Assembly: GCA_014803435.1 (NCBI GenBank)
Contig: JACYFD010000005.1
Span: forward strand, 372,001-436,000
Direction of reading: 5' to 3'
Source of the DNA: Cellulosimicrobium terreum
GTDB lineage: Bacteria; Actinomycetota; Actinomycetes; Actinomycetales; Cellulomonadaceae
DNA: 64,000 nt
Shown here one piece after another: positions 20,410 to 28,379 of this stretch (positions within the stretch are counted from its first letter, which is position 1; every line of letters starts with the position of its first letter). The notes beneath the pieces are model-generated. The model was given only the letters and a program-made list of their open reading frames with translations, ran no database searches and had not been told where the DNA came from. Both the position numbers and the translations under genes were made by a program.

Positions 20410-20437
20410 CACTTCCTCCTCGAAGTAGTCGCTCCTC

Positions 20438-20453
20438 GTTGAAGCGCTTCAAC
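20438..20453. promoter_or_regulatory. LacI-family operator of the glycoside operon
   Basis: Perfect 16-bp palindrome GTTGAAGCGCTTCAAC with the central CG typical of LacI/GalR sites. It lies between the binding-protein gene and the divergent LacI gene. A plausible minus-strand promoter (TTGCTC, 18-base spacer, TAACGT) ends just upstream, so the site is at or just after the transcription start, suited to repression. The remaining intergenic sequence (20454-20617) holds no gene. Confidence 0.88.
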
Positions 20454-20617
20454 CAGAGACGTTAGAGTGCAGCCGTCAGTCCGAGCAAGCCGCTCGATCG
20501 GCCATATTCCAGGCCGCTGCTGGCGCAAACGCCGCGACGTGCGGTTATTCAGGCGGCGAATGAAGCGGATCAAGAACCGCTATGCTGCGGCAGCAGGAAC
20601 GGATCAGGGAGACAACG

Positions 20618-21655
20618 GTGACCAGCACGGGAAGACGACGGACGCGCCCGTCGATCGGCGACGTCGCGACTCTCGCGGGGGTCTCGCTCGGCACGGTCTC
20701 GAACGTGCTCAACCATCCGAGCAGGGTCGCTGCGGCGACGGCCGACAAGGTCGTCCGTGCGATGTCGATGCTCGACTACGTGCCGGACGGCGTCGCCCGC
20801 TCTCTCGCTGCGGGATCGAGCCGCACCATCGGCATCGTCCTGCCGGACCTGAGCAACTCGCTCTTCGTCGACGTCGCACGGGGGGCCGAGGCCGCGGCGG
20901 AGGCCGCGGACCACACCCTCATGATCGCGAACAGCGACACCCGGCTCGAGCGTGAGGCCCGGTACCTGCGGACCTTCGGGCAGGCCCGCGTCGCCGGTGT
21001 CCTCCTCGCCCTCAACGACGAGGAGCACTACGCTGCCGTCGCCGGCGAGGCCCCCCGGACGGCGCCGACCGTGATGCTCAACCTCGCCGTGCCCGCCTCC
21101 CGGTCCTGCAGCGTCTCGGTCGACAACCAGCAGGGTGGCAGGCTCGCCACCGCGCACCTCGCCGACACAGGACGGCGTCGGCTCGTGTTCGTCGGGGGCC
21201 CCGAGGCCCTGGAGCCGGTGCGTCACCGCGCCCAGGGGTTCGAGCAGGTGGTGCGCGAGCGCGGGGTCGAGCACGTGCGGACGATCAGTCCCGCGGGCGT
21301 GAACCGCGCCGACGGCTGGGAGGTCGGCGGGGCGCTGGTCGACGACGTACGGTCCGGTCGGGTCGACGGGATCGTGGCAGCCACGGACCTTCTCGCCGCC
21401 GGGATCCTCCACGCCTTCTCGACGTCAGGCGTCGAGGCGGGCGTCGACGTCGGGGTGGTCGGCTACGACAACAACCAGGCCGCCTGGGACAGCCCCATCC
21501 CTATCACCACGGTCGCACAGCCCGGCGAGGAGATGGGGCGGCTGGGCGCCGAGCTGGTGCTCGAGGAGGCGGGTCGAGAGGTCGAGCACCACCATCGTTC
21601 GGTCGTGCTCGAGCCCTCGCTCGTCGTCCGGGCGAGCACGGCCCCGCCCCGCTGA
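20618..21655 (+). CDS. LacI-family transcriptional regulator of the glycoside operon
   Basis: 345 residues from GTG at 20618. Helix-turn-helix: SIGDVATLAGVSLGTVSNVL, with the hinge SRVAAATADKV; then a periplasmic-binding-protein-like effector domain ending in GVVGYDNNQAAW...PITTVAQPGEEMG. GTG is preferred over the ATG at 20582 because TATGCT at 20581-20586 looks like the -10 element, and AGGGAGA lies at the right distance from the GTG. It faces the ABC/rhamnosidase operon across the GTTGAAGCGCTTCAAC operator, so it very probably represses it; the inducer is unknown. Confidence 0.92.
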   Translation: MTSTGRRRTRPSIGDVATLAGVSLGTVSNVLNHPSRVAAATADKVVRAMSMLDYVPDGVARSLAAGSSRTIGIVLPDLSNSLFVDVARGAEAAAEAADHTLMIANSDTRLEREARYLRTFGQARVAGVLLALNDEEHYAAVAGEAPRTAPTVMLNLAVPASRSCSVSVDNQQGGRLATAHLADTGRRRLVFVGGPEALEPVRHRAQGFEQVVRERGVEHVRTISPAGVNRADGWEVGGALVDDVRSGRVDGIVAATDLLAAGILHAFSTSGVEAGVDVGVVGYDNNQAAWDSPIPITTVAQPGEEMGRLGAELVLEEAGREVEHHHRSVVLEPSLVVRASTAPPR

Positions 21656-21659
21656 CGAC

Positions 21660-22193
21660 TCAGCCCCGAGCGGGCCGCCAGGACCGCGCGATCTCTGGCG
21701 GGAGGTCGTCCACCCTCGCTCCGTTGCCGAGGTCGAGGGCCGCGCCCCAGACCTCCCGGGCACGTAGCGCCGGCGTCTCGGCGACCTCTGTCCTCGCTCC
21801 GTCGACCGTCCCGACGACACTCCAGCGCTCGGGCTGGAGGTCTCGCCACTCGACGCTCAGGTGCACCGCCGCGTGCGCGTGCAGGTTCCGGAGCGCGGCC
21901 GACGGAAGTGTCGCACCGTAGGCGACCCGCGCCGACGGGGCGGCGACGACCTCCTCGTCGGGCAGCTGCCGACCTGTCCGGACGACCTCGAGAAGCTGGG
22001 CCAGCGCACGGGCTCGGTACCCGACCTGCGCCACCACGTGCCGTCGGGACCAGCCCGGCACCGCGGACGGCGCCGACAGCTCTGCCTCGGACAGCTCGCC
22101 GAGCTTGCGGGAGAAGAACGCGGTACCGCGGCGGGCCAGCAGGAGATCAGCCCTGATCCCGGGATCCGTCACCCGGTCGTCGCGTGCGGGCAC
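21660..22193 (-). CDS. Maleylpyruvate isomerase homologue (mycothiol-dependent DinB-like family)
   Basis: Expected to isomerise maleylpyruvate to fumarylpyruvate using mycothiol. 177 residues, GTG start. The four-helix DinB-like fold pattern is clear: PGWSRRHVVAQVGYRARAL carries His52, and REVWGAALDLGNG carries Glu147. In the characterised Corynebacterium enzyme the zinc ligands are His52, Glu144 and His148; here the position four after the Glu is Ala151 instead of His. Either the metal site is altered or the third ligand comes from elsewhere. Last gene of the gentisate operon, 3 bases after the dioxygenase stop. Confidence 0.82.
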   Translation of the reverse strand: MPARDDRVTDPGIRADLLLARRGTAFFSRKLGELSEAELSAPSAVPGWSRRHVVAQVGYRARALAQLLEVVRTGRQLPDEEVVAAPSARVAYGATLPSAALRNLHAHAAVHLSVEWRDLQPERWSVVGTVDGARTEVAETPALRAREVWGAALDLGNGARVDDLPPEIARSWRPARG

Positions 22194-22196
22194 CGC

Positions 22197-23333
22197 TCAC
22201 CCCCGACTTCCCGGCAGCAGTCGGTCCTGGTCCGGCAGGTACGTCCGCTGGAACTGGAGCCGCTCGACGATCGGAGCGTCCGAGAAGCGGAAGAGGTCGA
22301 ACTCGTCGACGGCCTCGAGAGACCACGCGGTCCACGAGGGAAGGACGAACAGGTCACCCTTGACGAGGTCACGTCGGACACCGTCCATGACGACCGTCCC
22401 GGTCCCCTCGAACACCTGCCACACCGACGAGCCGACCTCACGTCGGGTGGGGGTGGACGCGCCGGCGCGGAGCCGGTGGAACTCGCACCGCATCGTCGGC
22501 AGCACGTCCCCACCGTTGGTGGGGTTCGTGTACTTGACGGCGGCGTGACCCTGCTCGACCGTCGCGGGATGCCCCTCGTCCTCGAGGGCGAGCTGCTCCC
22601 GGAGCGCGGCGTCCGTGTGCTCCCAGCGGTACGCGCCGATCGGCGTCGCGACCTGCGACTCCTGCGACGACAGCGGCGTGAGACCAGGGTGCGCCCACAG
22701 CCGCTCGGACCGGGAGATCCGAGGTGACGCCTCGTCGGTCACGCGCTCGGAACCGAACTCGAAGAACCCGAGGTCGAGGTCGTGCGCGAACGGCACGTCG
22801 AGGCCGTCGATCCACGCCATCGGCCCGTCGGTGTCGTTGTGGTGGCCGTGGAAGTTCCATCCGGGCGTCAGGAGCAGGTCCCCGCGGCTCATGCGGACCG
22901 GGTCGCCGTTGACGACCGTCCACACCCCCTCGCCCTCGACGACGAACCGGAACGCGTTCTGTGCGTGCCGGTGCTCGGGAGCGGTCTCGAACGGTCCGAG
23001 CCACTGGATCGCGCACCACAGCGTGGGCGTGGCGTAGGCCGTCGGTGCGAGCCCCGGGTTCGCCAGCCCGATAGCCCGCCGCTCGCCACCGCGCCCCACC
23101 GGCACGAGGTCGCCCGCGCGCCGGGCGATGTCGAGGAGCTCGGACCATCGCCACACGAACGGCACCGCGGACGGTGTCGGGTGCAGCGGCATGAGGTCGT
23201 TCGTCTGCGTCCACAGGGGCGCCATGCTGTTGCGCTCGAAGTCGGCGTACAGACGGTCGAGCTCGGGGCTGGGCTCGGGCTGGCCAGGGTCGCCGGGCCG
23301 GGCGAGCCGCGCGGCCTGGTCCTGGGCGCTCAC
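22197..23333 (-). CDS. Gentisate 1,2-dioxygenase
   Basis: Bicupin Fe(II) dioxygenase opening gentisate (2,5-dihydroxybenzoate) to maleylpyruvate. 378 residues, the usual length. First cupin: PEHRHAQNAFRFVVEG with iron ligands His121 and His123, and PGWNFHGHHN with His162. The second cupin (VFEGTGTVVMDGV...GDLFVLPSW) lacks the full ligand set, as in relatives. Its ATG overlaps the stop of the fumarylpyruvate hydrolase gene by 4 bp. Confidence 0.93.
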   Translation of the reverse strand: MSAQDQAARLARPGDPGQPEPSPELDRLYADFERNSMAPLWTQTNDLMPLHPTPSAVPFVWRWSELLDIARRAGDLVPVGRGGERRAIGLANPGLAPTAYATPTLWCAIQWLGPFETAPEHRHAQNAFRFVVEGEGVWTVVNGDPVRMSRGDLLLTPGWNFHGHHNDTDGPMAWIDGLDVPFAHDLDLGFFEFGSERVTDEASPRISRSERLWAHPGLTPLSSQESQVATPIGAYRWEHTDAALREQLALEDEGHPATVEQGHAAVKYTNPTNGGDVLPTMRCEFHRLRAGASTPTRREVGSSVWQVFEGTGTVVMDGVRRDLVKGDLFVLPSWTAWSLEAVDEFDLFRFSDAPIVERLQFQRTYLPDQDRLLPGSRG

Positions 23334-24229
23334 AGCCGCCCCCCGGACCGGACAGCCGCACCGTGGGCTCCCGCGCGGCCCTGCGGCCGCGCCGCGTACG
23401 GCACCGCGGTCGCGCCCGACACCCCGACCTCGAGCACCCCGATCGAGCCGATCTCGAGCCGGACCCGGTCTCCGTGCTGCAAGGGACCCACACCCGCGGG
23501 CGTCCCGGTCAGGACCACGTCGCCCGGTTCGAGCGTCATGACGGACGACGCGTAGGCGATCAGCTCGGCGACGGAGAAGAGCAGCTCGGCCGTGCTCGTG
23601 CGCTGACGGAGCTCACCGGCGACCCAGCAGCGCAGCTCCAGGTCGTCCGGGTCCGGCACCTCGTCGGCCGTCACGAGCCAGGGCCCCAATGGGGTGAACG
23701 TGTCGAAGGACTTCCGGGTCGACCGGTCCTCCGTCGACCGCAGACTGATGTCGAGCCCGCAGGTGTAGGCGAACACGTGCTCCAGCGCGTCCTCGGTCAC
23801 GACGTGGCGGGCCGTGCGCCCGATCACGAGCGCGAGCTCGCCCTCCTGGTCGGTGCGCTTGTCCGCGTAGGGCAGCTCGACCGTCGCGCCCGGTCCGACG
23901 ACCGACGTCCCCGCCTTGAGGAAGACCCCGTAGTCGGCGATCGACTTCTGCTCCGACATCTCGACCTGATGGTCGAGATAGTTCACGGGCGCGGCCACGA
24001 TCTTGCGCGGGCGGGCCAGCGGCGCTGACAGCCGCGAGCCGTCGAGGGCGGACGACGGCAGCACGGAGAGGTCCAGTCCCCGCAGGTCGGGCAGGCCGTG
24101 TCCTGCCTCGAGCCAGCCTCCCCACGGACCGGCGGCTCCGCTCGTCGTCCCGACGACGGCGCTGACGTCGACGGCACGGTCTCCGACGAGGACGACCGGG
24201 ATCCGGCCGTCCAGCACTGCAAGTCTCAT
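23330..24229 (-). CDS. Fumarylpyruvate hydrolase (FAH family)
   Basis: Predicted to split fumarylpyruvate into fumarate and pyruvate, last step of the gentisate pathway. 299 residues with an N-terminal beta domain and the FAH catalytic domain. Metal ligands Glu129 and Glu131 in DQEGELALVIG and Asp160 in TCGLDIS are present; LEPGDVVLTGTPAGVG is the family's C-terminal motif. Specificity for fumarylpyruvate rather than another acylpyruvate rests on its place between the 3-hydroxybenzoate hydroxylase and gentisate dioxygenase genes. Confidence 0.9.
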   Translation of the reverse strand: MRLAVLDGRIPVVLVGDRAVDVSAVVGTTSGAAGPWGGWLEAGHGLPDLRGLDLSVLPSSALDGSRLSAPLARPRKIVAAPVNYLDHQVEMSEQKSIADYGVFLKAGTSVVGPGATVELPYADKRTDQEGELALVIGRTARHVVTEDALEHVFAYTCGLDISLRSTEDRSTRKSFDTFTPLGPWLVTADEVPDPDDLELRCWVAGELRQRTSTAELLFSVAELIAYASSVMTLEPGDVVLTGTPAGVGPLQHGDRVRLEIGSIGVLEVGVSGATAVPYAARPQGRAGAHGAAVRSGGRL

Positions 24230-24253
24230 GATGGTCTCCGAGGGTTCGGTCGC

Positions 24254-25492
24254 TCAGGCGGGCGAGAGGGCGGGTGCGGCGACAAGGGTGCCGGCGAGGG
24301 AGTGCGCGTAGAGCCAGTCGGTGTACTCGGTGAGGTCACCGGCCCGCTCCAGCAGCGCGTTGCGCAGGAGCCGTGCGGTCCCGCCGACGTGGCAGACCTC
24401 GCCGAACAGCCGGGCACGCCGCTGCACCTGCGTGGTTCGGGGCACGCGGGCCTCGGTGAACCCCTCCACGACCGTGGGCCAGTCGGTGCTCGCCGGGTCC
24501 TGCTCCGCCAGCAGGAGCTCGAGCGTCCGCGCGTCCTCCAGGGCCTGGCAGCATCCCTGGGCCAGGTACTGGAGCATCGGGTGCGCAGCGTCCCCGACGA
24601 GGACGACACGCCCAGCGCCCCAGCGCTCGGCGGGCTCGCGGTCGAACAGGGGCCAGCGCCGCTGACGCCCGACGTGCGCCACGGCCTCTCGGACCCGGGG
24701 ATGGCACGCCGCGAAGACGGCCTCGAGCTCGTCGGGCGTCCCGTACTCGGACTCGCCCCGGTCGAAGCCAGGAGATCGGAACGTGGCCACCACGTTGAGG
24801 ACGCTGCCGCCGCGGAGCCGGTACTGCACCACGTGCGCGTCCGGTGCGACCCAGCACACGACGTCGTCGAGACCGCTCTCGTGCGGGACCTCCTCGACGG
24901 GGACCGTGCCGCGGTACGCGACGAAGCCGGAGGCGACGACCTCGTCGCCCACGACGTCGTCCCGCAGCACGGACCGCAGCCCGTCCGCCCCGAACGTGAC
25001 GTCGCCCGCGAACGTCCGGCCGTCGACGGCGCGGGCGACCGTCCCGCGGTCGTCCTGGGAGACCCCGGCGATCGTGGTACCGGTGACGAGCTCGACCCCG
25101 GCCTCGCGGCACGCCTCGAGCAGGACGGCGTGCAGGTCGGTGCGGTGGACGACGACGTACGGTGCGCCGTAGCGCTCCTGGAACCGCTCGCCCAGGTCGA
25201 GCGTCGCCAGGTCCGCGCCCGTCATCGCGTCCCGCAGGACGAGACGCGACGGCTCGACCCCCACCGCTCGGACGGCGTCGAGCAGCCCCCAGGAGTCGAG
25301 GATGCGGGTGGCGTTCGGCCCGAGCTGCAGGCCGGCGCCGATCTCGCCGAACTCCGGGGCCTGTTCGACGAGGGTCACCGGGCGGTCGCTGCGCCGCAAC
25401 GCGAGTGCGGTCGCCAGACCTCCGATCCCACCCCCGACGACCACTGTCGTGCCTGCTGTCGTCCCTGTCGGGATCACTGCGTCGTGAGCCAT
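24254..25492 (-). CDS. FAD-dependent 3-hydroxybenzoate 6-hydroxylase-like monooxygenase
   Basis: Class A flavoprotein hydroxylase, predicted to make gentisate from 3-hydroxybenzoate with NADH and oxygen. 412 residues from ATG at 25492. FAD motif VVVGGGIGGLATALAL, the DG motif FGADGLRSVLRD and the GD motif VVLVGDAAHPMLQYLAQG are intact. Salicylate hydroxylase is the main alternative, but the downstream gentisate dioxygenase favours 3-hydroxybenzoate. First gene of the operon to 21660; a divergent IclR gene starts 50 bp away. Confidence 0.88.
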   Translation of the reverse strand: MAHDAVIPTGTTAGTTVVVGGGIGGLATALALRRSDRPVTLVEQAPEFGEIGAGLQLGPNATRILDSWGLLDAVRAVGVEPSRLVLRDAMTGADLATLDLGERFQERYGAPYVVVHRTDLHAVLLEACREAGVELVTGTTIAGVSQDDRGTVARAVDGRTFAGDVTFGADGLRSVLRDDVVGDEVVASGFVAYRGTVPVEEVPHESGLDDVVCWVAPDAHVVQYRLRGGSVLNVVATFRSPGFDRGESEYGTPDELEAVFAACHPRVREAVAHVGRQRRWPLFDREPAERWGAGRVVLVGDAAHPMLQYLAQGCCQALEDARTLELLLAEQDPASTDWPTVVEGFTEARVPRTTQVQRRARLFGEVCHVGGTARLLRNALLERAGDLTEYTDWLYAHSLAGTLVAAPALSPA

Positions 25493-25532
25493 GCCCGGGA
25501 ACCTAGACGCGACCGGCGCGGGTGCGCGAGGA

Positions 25533-25551
25533 TGTTCCGCTGTGAGGAACA
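25533..25551. promoter_or_regulatory. Candidate IclR operator between gentisate operon and regulator
   Basis: Inverted repeat TGTTCC-N7-GGAACA in the short divergent region, overlapping the IclR start codon and about 41 bp upstream of the hydroxylase start. Position fits autoregulation plus control of the catabolic operon. Single copy, so moderate support. Confidence 0.5.
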
Positions 25552-26333
25552 CCAGGACCCATCCCCCGCTCCCCGAACGCCCTGCGAGCGCCGTCGAGTC
25601 GCTCGACCGCGGTCTGCGCCTGGTGCAGATGCTGAGGGACTACGGGAGCCTGCGGGTCGCCGACGCCGCCCAGCACCTCGGTGTCTCGCGCTCCAGCGCC
25701 CACCGCCTGCTCCAGACTCTCCTGTTCCGCGGCTTCGCGGTGCAGGACGAGTCGCACGCGTACCTGCCCGGGCCCTCGATGGACGCGGGACCGGCACGCC
25801 TCGCCTGGACGAAGGACTTCCGGCGACTGTGCCAGCCGCACCTGGAGGTCCTCTCCCGACGCAGCCGGGAGTCCGCGAACCTCATGATCCGCGTGGCCCG
25901 CAACGTCCGCTTCCTCGGCACCGTCCGAGCCCGCACGGTGGACGCCACGCACGACCGCGACGGTGTCGTGATGGCGGCGCACGAGGCGTCGGGGGGCAAG
26001 GCGCTCCTCGCCGAGCTCTCCGACGACGAGGTCCGCGCGCTCTACGGGACGGCCCGGCCGGCCGCGCTCTCCCCGACCGATCTCGCGCGGCTCCTCGCCG
26101 ATCTCGGCGGCGTGCGGGCGAACGGGTTCGCGGTCAACGTCGAGGAGACCGAACGAGGCGTCGCAGCGGTCGGCACGGTGATCCACGACCGGTGGGGGGC
26201 GGCGGTCGGCGCCGTGACGATCTCGACCCGCGCGGACCGGTTCCTCGAACGGCTCCCCGGGACGCTGCTCCCCCTCCTGCTCGACTCCCGTGCCCAGATC
26301 GAGCGCGACCTCGCGGAGATCGACCTCGGGTAG
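25542..26333 (+). CDS. IclR-family regulator of the gentisate operon
   Basis: 263 residues from GTG at 25542. N-terminal winged helix (SAVESLDRGLRLVQML...VADAAQHLGVSRSSAHRLLQTL) followed by the IclR effector-binding domain (GKALLAELSDDEVRALYG, GFAVNVEETERGVAAVGTVI). It diverges from the 3-hydroxybenzoate hydroxylase gene and is the obvious candidate to control that operon; the effector could be 3-hydroxybenzoate or gentisate. GTG chosen because the family domain starts about 16 residues later and upstream codons overlap the divergent gene. Confidence 0.9.
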   Translation: MRNTRTHPPLPERPASAVESLDRGLRLVQMLRDYGSLRVADAAQHLGVSRSSAHRLLQTLLFRGFAVQDESHAYLPGPSMDAGPARLAWTKDFRRLCQPHLEVLSRRSRESANLMIRVARNVRFLGTVRARTVDATHDRDGVVMAAHEASGGKALLAELSDDEVRALYGTARPAALSPTDLARLLADLGGVRANGFAVNVEETERGVAAVGTVIHDRWGAAVGAVTISTRADRFLERLPGTLLPLLLDSRAQIERDLAEIDLG

Positions 26334-26364
26334 CGGAGCACGCGGCGGGTAGGCAGCGTCCGCT

Positions 26365-27351
26365 TCAACCGGCGGTGGGTCGGTCCAGGCCGGCCGCCGC
26401 ACGCTGCACGATCCCGCGGAGGTACTCGTGCTCCGGGTCGTGGTCGTTGACCGGGTGCCACCACATCGCCTCGACGAGGGACCCGAGGTCGACCGGCAGC
26501 CCGACCTCTCGCACCCCAGCGTCAGCCGGGAGGGCACCGGCGAGCCGTTCCTGGAGCAGCGCGAGCCGGCCGCTGCCCCGCACGAGCGCCGGGACCGTGA
26601 GGAAGTGCTCGGTGACGACCTCCACCCGGGGCTCCACCCCGGCCATCCGCAGGCGACGCGCCGCGGGCGTCGACGCCGTGGGGCTGTGGAACGTCATCAC
26701 CCAGGGCAGGGCGCGCAGCTGCTCCTCGGTGAGCTCGTCACCCACGTCGGTGTTGGACTCCGCCACGACGCACACCCAGCGGTCCTCGAGGAGGTCGGCG
26801 TGCGGGATGTCCGTGATGAAGCCGTGCGGCAGCAGGATCAGGTCGGAGCCGAGCAGCGAGTGCATCGCGTCGTCGATGATGCTCGGCGTGTTGGCCGCGA
26901 AGCGCAGCCGCATCCCCGGGGCCTCTGCGGCGAGGAGCGCGGCGACGGGCGCACCGAGGACGGCGACGCTGTAGTCGCTGGCCACGACGGTGACCTCACG
27001 CGTCGAGGTCATCGGGTCGAACACCGGCTCGGCGGCGAAGACCCGCTCCACCCCGGCGAGCACCGTGCGGGTGCGTTCGCGCAGCTGGAGCGCGAGCGGG
27101 GTGAGGAAGTAGTCGTTCCCCCGGCGGCTGAGCAACGGGTCGTCGAAATGGCGACGGAGCCGGGCGAGCGACGCGGAGAGGGCCGGCTGGCTCAGACCGA
27201 GCTGGCTCGCCGCCTTCGTCACGCTTCGGTGCTGCAGCAGGGCGTCGAGCGAGACCAGGAGGTTGAGATCGAGGTTCGCGAGGTTGGAGACGCGGGGTGA
27301 GCGACCCGGTTGTCCGGGTCCGGCCGCATCGACGCGGCTGATGGGCGACAT
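26365..27351 (-). CDS. NodD/NahR-type LysR regulator
   Basis: 328 residues from ATG at 27351. The HTH region (NLANLDLNLLVSLDALL, then SVTKAASQLGLSQPALSASL) is of the NodD/NahR subgroup of LysR proteins, many of which sense flavonoids or aromatic acids. The co-inducer domain has EVTVVASDYSVAVLGAPV. It diverges from the SDR gene with a 50-bp gap and converges on the IclR gene. Two ATC-N9-GAT motifs 0.9 kb away, ahead of the dioxygenase gene, match the kind of site this subgroup binds. Confidence 0.9.
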   Translation of the reverse strand: MSPISRVDAAGPGQPGRSPRVSNLANLDLNLLVSLDALLQHRSVTKAASQLGLSQPALSASLARLRRHFDDPLLSRRGNDYFLTPLALQLRERTRTVLAGVERVFAAEPVFDPMTSTREVTVVASDYSVAVLGAPVAALLAAEAPGMRLRFAANTPSIIDDAMHSLLGSDLILLPHGFITDIPHADLLEDRWVCVVAESNTDVGDELTEEQLRALPWVMTFHSPTASTPAARRLRMAGVEPRVEVVTEHFLTVPALVRGSGRLALLQERLAGALPADAGVREVGLPVDLGSLVEAMWWHPVNDHDPEHEYLRGIVQRAAAGLDRPTAG

Positions 27352-27401
27352 ACGCACATCATGCCTTGCCGTCATGTCGCCCGACGGCGAATCGTCAGGG
27401 C

Positions 27402-28202
27402 ATGACGACACGCGACGGCGCGACGGACCTGCTGGACGGGCTGCGGGACAAGATCGTCCTCGTGACAGGGGCCGGGCGGGGCCAGGGCGCCGCCGAGGCC
27501 CGGGAGCTGGCCCGTGCCGGTGCCCACGTGCTCGCCGTCGACCTCGACGACGCACCGGGTGAGGACCTCGGCGACGCCGAGTACCGGCGCCTGGACGTCA
27601 CCGACCCGGACGGGTGGGCCGCGCTGACCACCGACGTGGAGGAGCGTCTCGGTCGTGTCGACGGGCTCGTGAACAACGCCGGAGTCACCCGGCGCGCGAG
27701 GCTCCGGGAAGTCTCCGTCGCCGAGGTCGAGCACGTCCACGCGGTGAACGTCGTCGGCCCGTTGCTGGCGATCCAGCACTGCACCTCGCTCATGCGGCCG
27801 GGGTCCTCGATCGTCAACGTCGGTTCGGTCGCCGCCCTGACCGGGCACGTCCCCGTCGCCTACACGATGAGCAAGTGGGCCCTGCGCGGCCTGACGAAGG
27901 TCGCCTGCCTGGAGCTGGGCCCGCTCGGCATCCGGGTCAACTGCGTCCATCCCGGCTACATCGAGACCCCGATGACGGCGTCAGCCCCGGACACCTTCCG
28001 GGCGGCGAACGTGGCCGAGACGCCGCTGGGCCGGACCGGGACGGTCGACGAGGTCGCCGGGCTGGTCTCGTTCCTCGTGAGCGACCGGGCGTCGTTCATC
28101 AGCGGCGCCGAGATCGTCGTGGACGGCGGCATGACGGCCCACGGCGGCGTGCGGTCGATCGCCGACCGCCTGGCGTCCACCGTCGGGCCGGCGACGCCGT
28201 GA
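27402..28202 (+). CDS. Short-chain dehydrogenase/reductase
   Basis: NAD(P)-dependent oxidoreductase of the classical SDR type, 266 residues from ATG at 27402. Cofactor motif TGAGRGQG, NNAG motif in LVNNAGV, catalytic Ser in NVGSVAALTG and YxxxK in YTMSKWA; the C-terminal SGAEIVVDGGM is typical. Substrate unknown. In a ring-cleavage locus it could oxidise a 3-hydroxy acid side chain or a flavonoid carbonyl/alcohol. Divergent from the LysR gene and upstream of the dioxygenase operon, separated from it by 177 bp of regulatory sequence. Confidence 0.88.
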   Translation: MTTRDGATDLLDGLRDKIVLVTGAGRGQGAAEARELARAGAHVLAVDLDDAPGEDLGDAEYRRLDVTDPDGWAALTTDVEERLGRVDGLVNNAGVTRRARLREVSVAEVEHVHAVNVVGPLLAIQHCTSLMRPGSSIVNVGSVAALTGHVPVAYTMSKWALRGLTKVACLELGPLGIRVNCVHPGYIETPMTASAPDTFRAANVAETPLGRTGTVDEVAGLVSFLVSDRASFISGAEIVVDGGMTAHGGVRSIADRLASTVGPATP

Positions 28203-28220
28203 ACCGGCCGGCACGACGAC

Positions 28221-28272
28221 CACCCCATCAGTTCCACTGATGGGGTGCATAGGCAACATCGGCTTCCCTGAT
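28221..28272 (+). promoter_or_regulatory. Tandem ATC-N9-GAT (nod-box-type) LysR binding motifs
   Basis: Two matching elements, ATCAGTTCCACTGAT at 28227-28241 and ATCGGCTTCCCTGAT at 28258-28272, share 11 of 15 bases and start 31 bp apart, three helical turns. The first is embedded in a 12-bp perfect inverted repeat (28221-28247). ATC-N9-GAT, a palindromic T-N11-A motif, is the established core of NodD nod boxes. They sit 108 bp upstream of the dioxygenase start. I saw no convincing -10 element. The inverted repeat could alternatively act as a terminator for the SDR gene. Confidence 0.75.
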
Positions 28273-28379
28273 GAATGGACCGGTCGCAGAGTTGTCACAG
28301 GCCGCGCGGCGCAGCGCAACTCCTCAGGTGCGCAGGAGCGCCGCGCGGACCGGTGCCGACCGAACCGAGAGGACGTTCG

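Noticed and set aside
20582-20617. ATG at 20582 as LacI start
   Set aside because: It overlaps the TATGCT -10-like element; GTG at 20618 has a proper ribosome-binding sequence and fits the family N-terminus.
28221-28247. 12-bp inverted repeat as a plain terminator for the SDR gene
   Set aside because: Not excluded, but the ATC-N9-GAT core recurs 31 bp downstream with strong similarity, which a terminator would not predict. A LysR binding region is the better reading.
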